Below, one piece after another: positions 24,417-35,204 of a DNA stretch of 64,000 nucleotides. How positions within the stretch are numbered: position 1 is the first letter of the stretch; every line of letters starts with the position of its first letter. Both the position numbers and the translations under genes were made by a program. The stretch comes from Rhyacichthys aspro. Its lineage: Eukaryota > Chordata > Actinopteri > Gobiiformes > Rhyacichthyidae. The stretch is from assembly GCA_036850595.1 (NCBI GenBank), contig CM072151.1:23126097-23190096 (forward strand), read 5' to 3'. The notes below the pieces were generated by a model that was not told where the DNA came from, searched no databases, and saw nothing but the letters and a program-made list of their open reading frames with translations.

Positions 24417-25239
24417 GTACCTGTCACTTTCTACTTTCTATTATTTCTCATAACTGCACTGCCATGATGCTGTCGAGTTATTCATTTTATTATTTCCACT
24501 CATTTTTTGTGTTTTTCTTTATTTTTAATATACCTACTTGGGGTGTTCATGGTTAACCGATAATCGATTAATTAATTGTCATTAAGAACTTGACTGATTA
24601 AACTTTCATTAACCGATTAATCAGCATGCTGTTATGACAGAGTAGCACTGAACACACGTAATGTATATGCACAGGTTTGTTTAAATGCACAGTTTATAGA
24701 AAATCAGCAATTGCCCTTAATTGGTGCGTGTTCTTAATTAATTAGTGCGTGTTTAATCGGGTCACTTTAACTGCTGTGTGCTAACGTTAGCCGCTAACAC
24801 AAGCGCCGAGGGAAAAGTGCAAGAGACTACGGACAACGTCCTGTTGAAGAGTTTAGAGGGTAATACACTGCGAGAGCGCTTAGGTCTCAACACTTGACAC
24901 GCGTGAGTTTATTTCCATTACAGTTTTTTTTTTCTTACCTGCATCTGTGGCTTAACTGTAAGTGTGCCCCTCATCTCCGCTCTATTTTACTCATCAGAAA
25001 GGTTTTTTTAGTTTATAATGTAAGCTTCAGTGATGCTGATAGAGAGAATTAATCTAAAAGAAATACCTAAAGGCAAGCAAGAAAATGCTGATAAAGTGTA
25101 GTAGAACTGAGGAGGTGATGCGTAAAAAGAAGGCTGTCGTATCTTCATGAACCTCGTGTGAAAACAGTCCTTAACTGAGGAACCCTCCGGCCACAATCAT
25201 ACCTGTTTCCAAACTGGTATGGTGACTTTACCCAGTGGC
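24417..25239. other. Intron with a possible hAT-derived end
   Basis: The palindromic run GGTTAACCGATAATCGATTAA near 24551-24571, with further CGATTAAT motifs to 24623, resembles the terminus of common fish hAT-derived repeats. No matching right end or target duplication was found. Confidence 0.3.
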
Positions 25240-25730
25240 CTGTATGCTGGTATTAGCATAACATTGATGTGGTCTCTTGTTTCCTCTTGTTGGAAAGTCT
25301 ATGTGTTGATGTATTTTGGGAAATACACTCTTTTGGGTCTATTCACTTTTGGATCTGTATGGTTGAAATCCCCAGCCAAAATGAGGAAAGCGTCTGGGTG
25401 TGCTTTCTGCTGCTCACTGATGCGCTGGTGCAGTTTATTTAGTGCCTCCTGTTGTTGTTCTGGGAGAGATGTATACAGCTACGAGCTGTATTGCTGTAAA
25501 TTCCAGCGGCAGATAGAATGTCTGGCACTTAATAATCATAACCTCCATCAGGGGCGTTATTTGCAGACCACAACAATATTACGGCACCAGGCGACATTGG
25601 TGTAAACGCAAAGTCCCCCGCCACAGGTGTTACCTCCCTCGGGGAGAACTCTGTCCATGTTCCATGTCCAACACTGTCCATGTTGTTGTTGAGCAGGGAC
25701 GTGCACAGATAGATCACAGGTGGTGCTCTA
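25240..25730 (-). pseudogene. LINE endonuclease fragment, antisense
   Basis: The minus strand reads LNKLHQRISEQQKAHPDAFL followed by an intact GDFNHTD motif (about 25460-25350), a fish LINE AP-endonuclease block, then KVYFPKYINT near 25330-25295. Frames are broken on both sides. Confidence 0.6.
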
Positions 25731-26698
25731 GCACCTGTCCCTTTGCCCTGTGCCCTTTATGTGCCCTTCTGGCGAGCGTTTTTTTTAAATAACTATTAAT
25801 CGCTTAATTAGTTTTGACCCACAAACGAGGAATTAGCAGCTAAAATGTGTGTTGCTCTCTCGCGGTGGCTCTCACCGAGTCATGCCCCTGCTACGAGTTA
25901 ATCAAAGACAAGGTCACAAAGCACTGCTCTTTGACCAGTTCTCCCCTCTGTCAACAATTAGCTAAGTTGGTTGGTTGATTGGTTGGTTGTAGTGAATGTG
26001 ATACTGGCATCATGCGTGATTAGCTGGCGGCTGCCGCTGGTACTGGTGTGTGTGCCGCTGAAAGCTATACTCAGTAATGTATAGGATACCCATTTATCGA
26101 TCAAGCTAATCCACAGAGAATAAGTATCTCTTGTTAAATGCAAACTAAAAGTACTTTACTTTGCATATTTATGTATAAACCCTGTGTTGTTATGTATCAG
26201 GCTGAAGTGATAGTGAAGTGCAGCCGTGCAGTTCAGAAAAGAAGCTGCAAGTTTGACTGAGTTGAGCGGTCAATGGGGTAGATGGGCTCTGGAGTAGATT
26301 GCCGTCCCGTTGCTCTTCAGCAAGCGCGGAGACTTTCAAAATATGGTTCTACTGATGTCAAGCAAAAACTCATAACTATATGTGCGCTTTGGTACAGTTG
26401 AATGCGACAAAGACAGACAAAAACACTGCGACTCACATGACAAAATTCAGGAAAACACCGTAGTGTGGAGACAGAGAGAAGCCTGTATACGCGCCACCAT
26501 CTTGATACTCTTACCTACCTTTTCTAATGTTAAGCAGTACTAATATAGTCTAGAAGGAATTGTTAGCTTTACTAACAGTTTGTAACTATGAAAAAAGTAA
26601 CCACTAACCAGTACTTTCATCTCACATATCCAACAATGGCAGAGCACACACACATTTACAGGCAAATCTAAAGAACACGCACACTTCCCACATTGGAA
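25731..26698. other. Intron sequence, nothing firmly identified
   Basis: CAGGGACGTGCAC at about 25694-25706, just to the left, looks like a hAT terminus, but no matching right end was found. No ORF of note. Confidence 0.35.
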
Positions 26699-26960
26699 GG
26701 TTGAGGCAGGGTTGCCAGGTTTCTCAGTCAAAATCCGCCAAACACCATCTTGAAACCAGCCCAAAAACCAGTGGAATATATTAATAGGGGGTCAGTGTGT
26801 AGCTTGGTACACCATTCCTGTTTTACCCCTCAATATTTCCCCAGAATATATTAGAGTGTAGATCTAATATGCGGCTTCTGCTTTTTCTCACCTGCGGAAA
26901 CACTTAAAAAGCCACCCAATTCCGCGGGAAAACCACTGACCTGGCAACCCTGGATTGAGG
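26699..26960. mobile_element. Short hAT-type MITE (246 bp)
   Basis: Element 26707-26952 with inverted ends CAGGGTTGCCAGGT and ACCTGGCAACCCTG, flanked by GGTTGAGG and GATTGAGG, an 8-bp duplication with one mismatch. A hAT assignment follows from the CA...TG ends and 8-bp target site. Confidence 0.75.
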
Positions 26961-27334
26961 CCTAGTCCAAATACACACGCAGAGGCTACAAAAAAGAGTT
27001 TCAGGATGCTCCTATTTGGGCCTTTCCAAGGTAATAAATAAGGATGAACATAACGGGGGCACATGCTATGACTGGGATTTTATTAAAATCAATTAATAAC
27101 TGTCAAAAGGGAACAGACAATGATGGTAGCTATCAGATTGGTTGGGACCTGTTATCCTACAGGTGTCTGAGTCTATCTGTTGACAGAGCCCAAGGCTCCG
27201 GGCATCACAACCTTACAATAGATCCAAAATTCTCTAACACATACACCGCCAACTCTGTCGTTCTGCGAGGAGTCTGCATGTCCCCCTTTGTTACCGTGAA
27301 ATCTCTCTGGGTCCAAGGATGTATGTGTAGGTGA

Positions 27335-27520
27335 ACCGGTGAATCTAAAGTGCCCCTAGTGAATGAATGTGAGAGGGAATGGTTGTCCTCAGTGACGGTT
27401 TCAAGTGTCAACCCGGCAACTGGCCATTGTCCAGGGTGTACCCTTCCTAAGGCCCAAAGCTGCTGGGATAGGCTCCAGCCACTCACAACCCCTAATTGGA
27501 CTAAGCGGTAGAAGATGAAT
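27335..27520 (+). repeat. Retroposon fragment, sense copy
   Basis: Reverse-complement relative of 37540-37720, sharing the GGGTACACCCTGGACA-type block, the TATCCCAGC block and the TAGAAGATGAATGAA tail. Only the tail-proximal part is present. Confidence 0.6.
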
Positions 27521-27841
27521 GAATTAAGGACTTATTAGCCATAAAAATTTTAAACAACAGTGTTATGGTTGAAAACAAAAAGTTTTCTTTTCATTTTTAT
27601 TAAATTTGCTATTTTTAAAACATGATTACCAGATCTATGCATACCCCACTGTGCAGCTATGCACTGGTTTGGATATTGGCTCCTGTTCCTATCGGAATTC
27701 TCCATAAAATCTACTTATGTAGACTACTGATCCTTGTAGACCAAGACTCTATGAATCTAAATAAAAAATCTGAGAGTTCTGTGGACATGTCAGCACCTCA
27801 GTCTTCTGTGTCTTATGTGTTAATCGTTACGTTTTGGGCAG

Positions 27842-28041
27842 GGTCTGCAGAAGCCTTGTCTGGAGGAAATCAAGCACGCCCAGAACGCCATCTTCAGCCC
27901 CTCCATGTTTGGCTCATCTCTCGAAGAAGTCATGGCTCTGCAGAAAGAGCGCTACCCAGACCACCAGCTTCCGTGGGTGCAGACCCGGCTCTCAGAGGAG
28001 GTTCTGGGCCTCAATGGAGACCAGACTGAGGGCATCTTCAG
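27842..28041 (+). CDS. arhgap39: ARHGAP39 exon, RhoGAP N-terminus up to the arginine finger
   Basis: Acceptor gttttgggcag|GGT, donor ATCTTCAG|gtgtgt. 66 codons plus two bases. The product links MyTH4 to the RhoGAP fold: GLQKPCLEEIKHAQNAIFSPS, then ERYPDHQLPWVQTRLSEEV and GDQTEGIF. The last two bases (AG) open the codon of the catalytic arginine of the GIFR motif, which is completed by the next exon. Confidence 0.95.
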
Positions 28042-28365
28042 GTGTGTGCCATCAAAACACACATTAGTATATAATTAGTATTACATTAATAAGAGCTCAT
28101 AACATTCATTTGTTTCTTGAAATACTTCAGTTGTCTTCATATAATATATTATGAAATAAAATGTCCATTTGCAAGTTTCAACTGAGTGCGTTGGTATGGG
28201 TCAGGTTCACACCGGTATATGCATAAAACCTCAAAGTTTGTTTCTGTTCCAGTATAGGTTAAATGGTAATGTCATAAAAGGACTACACAAGCTGTGTTTT
28301 TATATGAGATTTGAATCATTTTTAAAGTGTGTATGTTGTGTATGTCATGAAATTATGCTTAGATC

Positions 28366-28655
28366 CACATCTGCAGCAGTATCCACTTCTACAGAGGAAA
28401 GCAGGACAAAGGGACAATTTGTGAATTGCAATGAACTAAGCAGAAATGTAAACTAACATTGCTATAAGAGAGTGCAGGATAGACAGAGCCAGAAGATAGA
28501 AGCTCAATGTGTCATACTGATCCCAGTGTCTAGGCCTAAAGCAGCTTAGCTCATCTGGAGATGACTGTGCCTAGTAATGAGCTGAGAGTCATCCCTATTA
28601 CTATATCCTAACCCTGAGCCCTATCAAAGAGGAAGGTCTAAATCTAACCTTAAAT
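28366..28655 (+). repeat. Fish interspersed repeat, truncated copy
   Basis: A diverged copy of the right-hand part of the repeat at 2112-2706, in the ARHGAP39 intron between the exons ending at 28041 and starting at 28842. The left half is missing. Confidence 0.6.
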
Positions 28656-28841
28656 GTAGAGATTGAAATGCATAATATTTTTTTTACTTTGCACTGGATG
28701 TTTGCTGACTATAGAAACATCAAGTGTGTGGTATCCTTCTGCCCTGTACCTCTTCAGTGTAAGGTGGCTACTGTAACACAGTGTAAAAGCTCACCACCAG
28801 CTCAATGCAACTCTGACAACATGTACAATGTGATTGTTCAG

Positions 28842-28933
28842 AGTCCCAGGGGACATTGATGAAGTCAACTCTCTGAAGCTGCAGGTGGATCAGTGGAAAA
28901 TCCCCACGGGACTGGAAGACCCACACATTCCAG
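28842..28933 (+). CDS. arhgap39: ARHGAP39 exon, RhoGAP after the arginine finger
   Basis: Acceptor tgattgttcag|A, donor ATTCCAG|gtaatg. The first base completes the catalytic Arg codon; the rest encodes VPGDIDEVNSLKLQVDQWK and the segment ending EDPHIP, the loop and helix after the catalytic arginine in RhoGAP folds. It leaves one base (G) for the next exon. Confidence 0.95.
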
Positions 28934-29011
28934 GTAATGCATGAACAAGCCTTGTGCAGTTTATTACACAATGTAGCATACAGTACAGTCCAAGTGATTT
29001 CCTATGTGCAG

Positions 29012-29181
29012 CGTCTTTACTGAAGCTCTGGTACCGGGAGCTAGAGGAGCCACTTATCCCCCATGAGTTCTATGACGAGTGTATCCGTCACTATGACAAC
29101 CCTGAGGCAGCCATCAACGTGGTGCTGGGCCTTCCTCACATCAACAAACTGGTGCTCTGCTACCTCATCCGCTTCCTACAG
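29012..29181 (+). CDS. arhgap39: ARHGAP39 exon, RhoGAP core
   Basis: Separated from the previous exon by an intron of only 78 bp (acceptor cctatgtgcag|CG; donor TTCCTACAG|gtaaca). It encodes SLLKLWYRELEEPLIPHEFY, the conserved RhoGAP block whose Lys and Arg contact the GTPase, then NPEAAINVVLGLPHINKLVL and CYLIRFLQ. The first two bases complete an Ala codon. Confidence 0.95.
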
Positions 29182-29694
29182 GTAACAATCAGGAGTCCAA
29201 ACAGAATATAAAATATAGCTCTTTTTTTTCCCCTTTTTTATAAAACAAATTCCATTTTGTACTACTTGTATTTATTTATATTTTATTTATAATTGGGCAC
29301 TGTGTGTTTTCCATTTCTGGTCCTGCTCTAGGGTTTTAAATGTATATTGTTGTGATGTGTGATTTTGGAGCATTTGCTACAAATCTAATTTCCCCAAGTG
29401 GGACAATAAAGAAACTTGAAACTTTGCAAGCATAAGATAATCGGCAATTGTCTCCCTGGCTTATTTTAAGGTGCACATCTCCCAGAATGTGTCTCCAAAG
29501 TAACAAATTTGTTTAGAAGAGGGGGCTATAAATCAGGGTGGCCACTTATTAGAGGCCACAAAGACATTTTATTGTGTTCATTTTATTCAATGTTTATATA
29601 TCATAGTTTAATAACTTTTTTTCTCGGGGAAAAATATAAATATCGAAAAATCTATACTGAACAATATGGAAAATTTACAAGCGTGCTGGGTGTG
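29182..29694. other. Intron sequence with a LINE 3' tail
   Basis: CCCCAAGTGGGACAATAAAG near 29393-29412 is the 3' terminus seen on many fish LINEs; the rest has no recognisable coding. A similar tail (CCCCCTTGTGGGACAATAAAG) lies at about 33447-33467. Confidence 0.45.
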
Positions 29695-29870
29695 TGCCCT
29701 TATGAAGTCCACAATAATCTGTTTCGTTTTCCACAATTTAGAGACAGGATTGTTGTCTAAGCATCACTTGGACAGGCAGCACACCCCCCCCATGTAGTTT
29801 GTCTCATCTCTGTTGCTGATAAGACCCAAAACAGTGTTGTCCGCAAATTTAAATCCATGGCATCTCACTT
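29695..29870 (-). pseudogene. LINE RT fragment, antisense
   Basis: The minus strand reads LKFADNTVLGLISNRDETNY (about 29855-29795), a decayed form of the KFADDTVVVGLIS catalytic block of Rex1/CR1-type fish LINEs, with Asp replaced by Asn. Confidence 0.55.
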
Positions 29871-29894
29871 TTGCAAAAAAACATGTTGATTGGC

Positions 29895-30227
<333 letters not shown>

Positions 30228-30849
30228 CTAGGTACGTTTGGAGAGCTTTTTTTCCCCTTAATAAATAAAATCATCACTTCCTCTCATTGAGAGAAGCTTT
30301 CTCGCAATGAATGAGGCTGAAGCAGAACAAAACTAACACTGTACACTACACGTTTATGTGGTTCTTGCAGCATATCATTTATATATTAAAATCATAAAGA
30401 AATCATAATAAATATAAAATACATTTATACATCACATATTATAAATAAATAAAAATCACTTGGCATTCATTCAGGGAGAACTGAGGTGACGGTTGAGGGA
30501 ATTTTCAATAAAAATTTTCTTGAAAGAAATATTGTAGACACACTAGTGCGTCTACAATTGACTTGTTAAATTAATTTTTTTAGGAACTCTCTAAATAATT
30601 CAATTGGATGATTTTACACTAGTTTTAGATTTTAAAAAAAGACTATAAAACTAATCCTTTTTGGCTAATTAAAGTGTTTGAAAATTATAAATTTTTTTTA
30701 CATATAGATCTTGTTGTCCAGCAAGTAAAACATGTCTGCTAGTTGCCCAGCGGGCAAGTGCTTAAAAATGCTTAATGTCAAGCCCTGATGGACATGGATT
30801 CGTTTTTCAGCATCAATTTTAGGTAAGATATTACCAGTTGCAAAGTAAT

Positions 30850-32020
30850 GGTAGGAGTGTAGCTAGACAGCTTAGGATGTTGGTGTGTAAGATGACTCTG
30901 GTAGTGAGGAAGATGAAGAGAGCAAAGGCAGAGCAGAAGTAGAGGAAGTTGAAAAAGGAAGAGTGCTGTGTGGTTTTCAGGGAGGAGTTGAGTCAGGCTC
31001 TAGGTGGTCAGGAGCTGCTTCCGTGACTGGACTACTACAGCCAAGGTGATCAGGGAGACAGGTAGGAAGGTGCTAGGTGTGTATTCTGGAAGGAGAAAAG
31101 TAGACAAGGAGACTTTGTGGTGGAATGAGGAAGTTCAGGAGAGTATCCAGAGGAAGAGGTTAGCTAGGAAGAAGTGGGACAGTGAGAGGACTGAGGAAAG
31201 TAGACAGGAATATAGGGCGATGCTGTGTGAAGTTAAGATAGAGGTGGCAAAGTACAAACAGAAGGTATATGAGGACATGTGTGCAAGGTTGGATAGTTAA
31301 GGAAGGTGAGATGGAATTGTACCGGTTGGCGAGGCAGGAAGTGTCTAGGAGAGATGGCAGTAGAGGTTTTATCTGGGTTGTTCAACGATCCAACATCAGA
31401 TTTGTGGAAACTACTCTTTATTAAGCTGATGAATCATATAATGAAATTGTGGAAAAGAGTAGTGGAAGCTAGGCTAAGGGGAGAGGTGAGCATTTCTCTG
31501 CAGCAGAATGGCCAAGAAAGAACACCACAGATGCAATATTTGCTTTGAGAATGTTGATGGAGATGTACAGAGAGGGTCAGAAAGAGCTGCATTGTGTCTT
31601 TGTAGATTTATAGAAAGTGTGAGACAGGGTGCCAAGGGAGGAGCTGTAGTATTGTATGAGGACATCTGGTGGGGCAGAGAAGTATGTTAAAGTGGTGCAG
31701 GATATGTATAGTGGTAAGGTGTGCTTTATGTGTGCTATAGGTGTGATAGAGGAGTTCACAGTGAAGGTGGGACTGCTTTATCGGATCGGCTCTGAGCGCC
31801 TTCTTGTTTGCTGGGGTGATGGACAGGCTGACAGATGAGGTCAGACAGAAATGGACCATGATGTTTGTGGATGACAGAAGAAGAGGTAAAGAAGGTGCAG
31901 GATTTTAAGTACTTCAACAGGTCAGCAGACCAGAGCAACAGAGAGTGTGGAAAAGAGGTTAGGAAGTGTGGGCAGGCAGGTTGCAATGGGTGAGGAAAAG
32001 TGTCAGGTGTGTTGTGTTGC
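30850..32020 (+). pseudogene. RTE-like LINE relic
   Basis: Plus-strand frames contain LKKEECCVVFREELSQALGG, an ETLWWNEEVQESIQRKRLA block (31110-31170), MKLWKRVVEARLRGEV (31440-31490), the GSALSAFLFAGVMDRLTDEV block (31785-31840) and MMFVDDRR, the RT catalytic box (31858-31880). Frameshifts and deletions throughout. The arrangement is that of RTE/Rex3-type LINEs. Confidence 0.65.
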
Positions 32021-32394
32021 TATACAGCAAAAAACAAAACTGTGTTAGATTATCAATACAGCTTGGAAAATCATTGGACTGAGGGAGCACACATTGTTGC
32101 AGATTATATTTGAGCAGATCACTGTGAAACTGGCCAATAGGATCATTAAAGTCAATATTTTACACTCTAAATACGAACCTTGGTCTTCTGGTAGGAGTTT
32201 CCGTCTAGCCTGCTGACAGCTGAATTGGTTTAAAAAAACCTTTGTCTATCAATTTTAACATCTTCAGCACACATTACTGTACGGTACTAAGTATTGTATC
32301 TGAATTTTATCTTATTCTATTGACTATGAAGGCAGACCTATGGAGCCCTGGAGAGGACATGACAGGAAATATATAATTAAGACGAGGCCTCGAG

Positions 32395-32540
32395 TTATAA
32401 AGACATAGGAACGACTTATACAACGAGGGTACGTGTTTTAAAACGCGTGGGTACGACATGATAACACGAGGGTACGTGTTTTAAAAGACATGGGCACAAC
32501 ATAATAACAGGAGGGTACAAGTTTCAAACGTGAATGGCAA
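32395..32540. repeat. Short tandem repeat, about 43-bp unit
   Basis: Three imperfect units built on GAGGGTACGTGTTTTAAAA and GGGTACGACATGATAAC. No function evident. Confidence 0.6.
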
Positions 32541-32589
32541 AGCGCATATGAAGGAGAGTCAGATGGTGATGAATTAATAAATGAATATA

Positions 32590-33185
32590 AAGTATTTTTC
32601 CTGTGGAAGTTTTGTTTAATCCATGTTAAAAGTACCTACATCTGAGCGAGAAATAGCAACATCTGCTGTCTTTGACAAGGAATTAAAAGAATATTCCCCA
32701 TGAGCAGAACATGAATCCTGTACTAATCTACCAAGTACCTCTAGTACTACTACTACCCATAGTATCAAGTACTTTTACTGTAGAATTTTGTGAACATCGA
32801 TTACACAATAATCCCACAGTAGAAGTACTTGATACTATGGGTGGTAGTAGTACTCAGGTTCTCAGTAGATTAGTACAGGTTTTATGTTCTGCTCTTTGGG
32901 AATATTCTTTTAATTCAATTTCAAAGTCAGCAGATGTAGTAATTTTTACTCAAATGTAGGTACTTTGAACATGGATTACACAAAAATTCTACAGTAAAAG
33001 TACTTGATACTATGGGTGGTAGTAGTACTAGAGGTACTTGGTAGATTAATACAAGTTTCATGTTCTGCTCATGGGGAACATTCTTTTAATTCCAGGTCAA
33101 AGTCAGCAGATGTAGTCATTTTTACTCAAATGTAGGTACTTTGAACATGGATTACACAAAAAATCCACAGTAAAAGTATGTAGCA
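32590..33185. repeat. Foldback repeat with one inverted and two direct arms
   Basis: The left arm (about 32590-32800) is the reverse complement of two direct copies to its right (about 32812-32990 and 32980-33185). Shared motifs are TACTTGATACTATGGGTGGT in the right arms and its complement on the left, plus CATGTTCTGCTCATGGGGAA and CAGCAGATGTAG. The transcript could form a long hairpin within the last ARHGAP39 intron. Confidence 0.8.
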
Positions 33186-33189
33186 CTCC

Positions 33190-33780
33190 AGTTTGTGCCT
33201 GTTATTTGTCCCTTAATTCAAAGTTAAATGAAGTAAAGCTGTTCTTGCTGGATAAAATTAAAAAAGTAAATAAAGAAAAGAAAACGCTAATATTTTAAAT
33301 AGGCTTCTGTGTTTTTAAAAATGAATTTATTAAGGTACATAATAAAATATAACCCTTGAACTGTGATCGGTATCGGCCAATAATGATTTCAGTGATCGTG
33401 ATCGGTGATCAGTCTCAAAAATCCTGATGGGAGCACACTTAAAAATTTCCCCCTTGTGGGACAATAAAGTTTACCTTTAACTTTATATCTGAATAACTTA
33501 TAGATAAATATATTATAAATAAATAACGCCACATTAGTCATTGCACTGCTCTGTCAGTAATGTGAATACATTTTGTGTGTTATTTTGTTTCTTAATGTGT
33601 TGTGTTTCTTTTTCGTCTTGGGGTTGTGACTGTGGTTATGTGGAATAATTATGTGTGCAAACGGACAATAAAGCTTATTTAGGAAGCAATAGCTCAAACA
33701 TGAATTGTATTGTCTAAATGTGTTTACTAAGCTGAGATATTCAAACTGCTGGGATTTCATTTATTTGGATTTATCTAGTG
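33190..33780. other. Intron sequence with LINE tail and GATC-rich remnant
   Basis: A GATCGGTATCGGCC-type motif near 33365-33378 resembles the hAT-like element at 34571-35204, and a GACAATAAAG LINE tail lies near 33458. No coding. Confidence 0.4.
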
Positions 33781-33864
33781 TCAAATATAGTGACTGACAC
33801 CAAGAAAGACCTTGCCTGTCTCAGACCTGCTCAGTCTCATAGCTCTTGTGTCTTGTTGGTACAG

Positions 33865-34059
33865 GTCTTTGCCCAGCCTGCCAATGTGGCTGTCACCAAG
33901 ATGGACATAAACAACCTGGCCATGGTCATGGCTCCTAACTGTCTGCGCTGCCAGTCTGACGACCCCAGGGTCATCTTTGAGAACACCCGAAAAGAGATGT
34001 CCTTCATCAGAGTGCTCATCCAGCGGCTGGACACCAGCTTTATGGATGGGATCCTATAG
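33865..34059 (+). CDS. arhgap39: ARHGAP39 terminal coding exon with stop
   Basis: Acceptor ttggtacag|GTC; 64 codons then TAG at 34057-34059. It encodes VFAQPANVAVTKMDINNLAM, the MAPNCLR element (the conserved RhoGAP Asn region), the FENTRKEMSFIRVLIQRLDT block and the end FMDGIL. The coding parts in view sum to about 977 codons, so with a short first exon the protein is slightly shorter than the roughly 1,080-residue mammalian protein. All ten exons keep frame and canonical GT/AG, so the gene looks functional. Confidence 0.95.
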   Translation, partial: VFAQPANVAVTKMDINNLAMVMAPNCLRCQSDDPRVIFENTRKEMSFIRVLIQRLDTSFMDGIL

Positions 34060-34441
34060 CACATTACTCCACTCCACAGCCCTAGCATCGCTGTCCATTT
34101 TCTCCACTTGTCCCTGCGCTTCCTTCTACAGCCTCTGCCTCAGCTCCACTGACTCCTGCCTCATTTAACAGGACACAGATCTTCTTGATAGAAACTAGAC
34201 CCAGACACTTGGCTCCTCCATTTTTCTGTTATGAATCTTTGAAATAAGATTTATGTTGGAGACACTAGCACTGCAAGTTTCATTCAGCAGTACTGTGTGC
34301 CTTCACTTACACATAATGTATTATATAATATCTATAAGCAGGGATGTCATAATTCATCCCGTCTCACACTCAACTCATGGAAATATTGTCCTACCCTTAA
34401 ACTTACTCAGTACACAATTGAAACTTAATTCAGCCAATAAA
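34060..34441 (+). other. arhgap39: ARHGAP39 3' UTR with candidate polyadenylation signal
   Basis: Non-coding sequence directly after the stop. The first good AATAAA is at 34436-34441, followed by a C-rich and then A-rich stretch. The true end may be further right, since fish 3' UTRs of this gene could be long and no transcript data are available here. Confidence 0.45.
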
Positions 34442-34570
34442 GCCCCCCCACCCCCCAAAAAAACAAAAAAAACAAATTTTGTCATTATGTCAGCCTGTTT
34501 AAGTCAAGGAAACTCAAGTGAAATAGCAAGAACGCTAGCTCCAACATGTTTACCACTAACAGTAAAATCT

Positions 34571-35204
34571 AAGGGTGCTCTCATAAGGATTTTTGAGGAT
34601 GATCTCTGAAAGCATTATTGGCTGAGATTGATCACCGATCATAAAAATCTGTTTAATGTTTACCATTAATAGTTTTGTTAACACCATAGCCTATTTTAAA
34701 TATTAAAATTGGGAGATGGTAAAACTAAAAGGTCAACTGACAATCTTTTGAGTCATTTTTCACAGTTTGTTCCTTTCCTTATCAATAATATTCCTGCTGT
34801 TATAAAAAGTTGCTCTCTACTGACACTTTTACATTTTTTATTGTTTCTCTGAGTTGTTCAGGGCTATGACACCGAGAGCTACCACTGAGCTACTCCACCT
34901 AGTCTTAGTGCAGCTTTGAAAACTCCTCATGTTCATTGGTGTGTCTTGCCTTCAAATGTCTGATGAGGTTTGTGGTGCTGTATATTTTGGTTGCTTTCCT
35001 TCACGAGGGATTTCCTTGAGACCAGTGTTGCAAATTTTACTGTTTACAGTTTACTGACCTGCATAAACATCTGCTATATGCTATTTTTGCAGAGAATGAA
35101 GAGTGAAAGTAAAAAATTAGAAAGAATAAGAAATAGTGTTTTGTCACTATTTTTAGTTATGATCAGCTGATCACGATTGGTGGCTGATCGATCAGAGCAC
35201 CCTT
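34571..35204. mobile_element. hAT-like MITE downstream of ARHGAP39
   Basis: Inverted ends AAGGGTGCTCT and AGAGCACCCTT with GATCAxxxGATC-rich subterminal sequence. A clean target duplication is not visible, so the hAT assignment rests on the terminal motif. No intact ORF. Confidence 0.5.
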
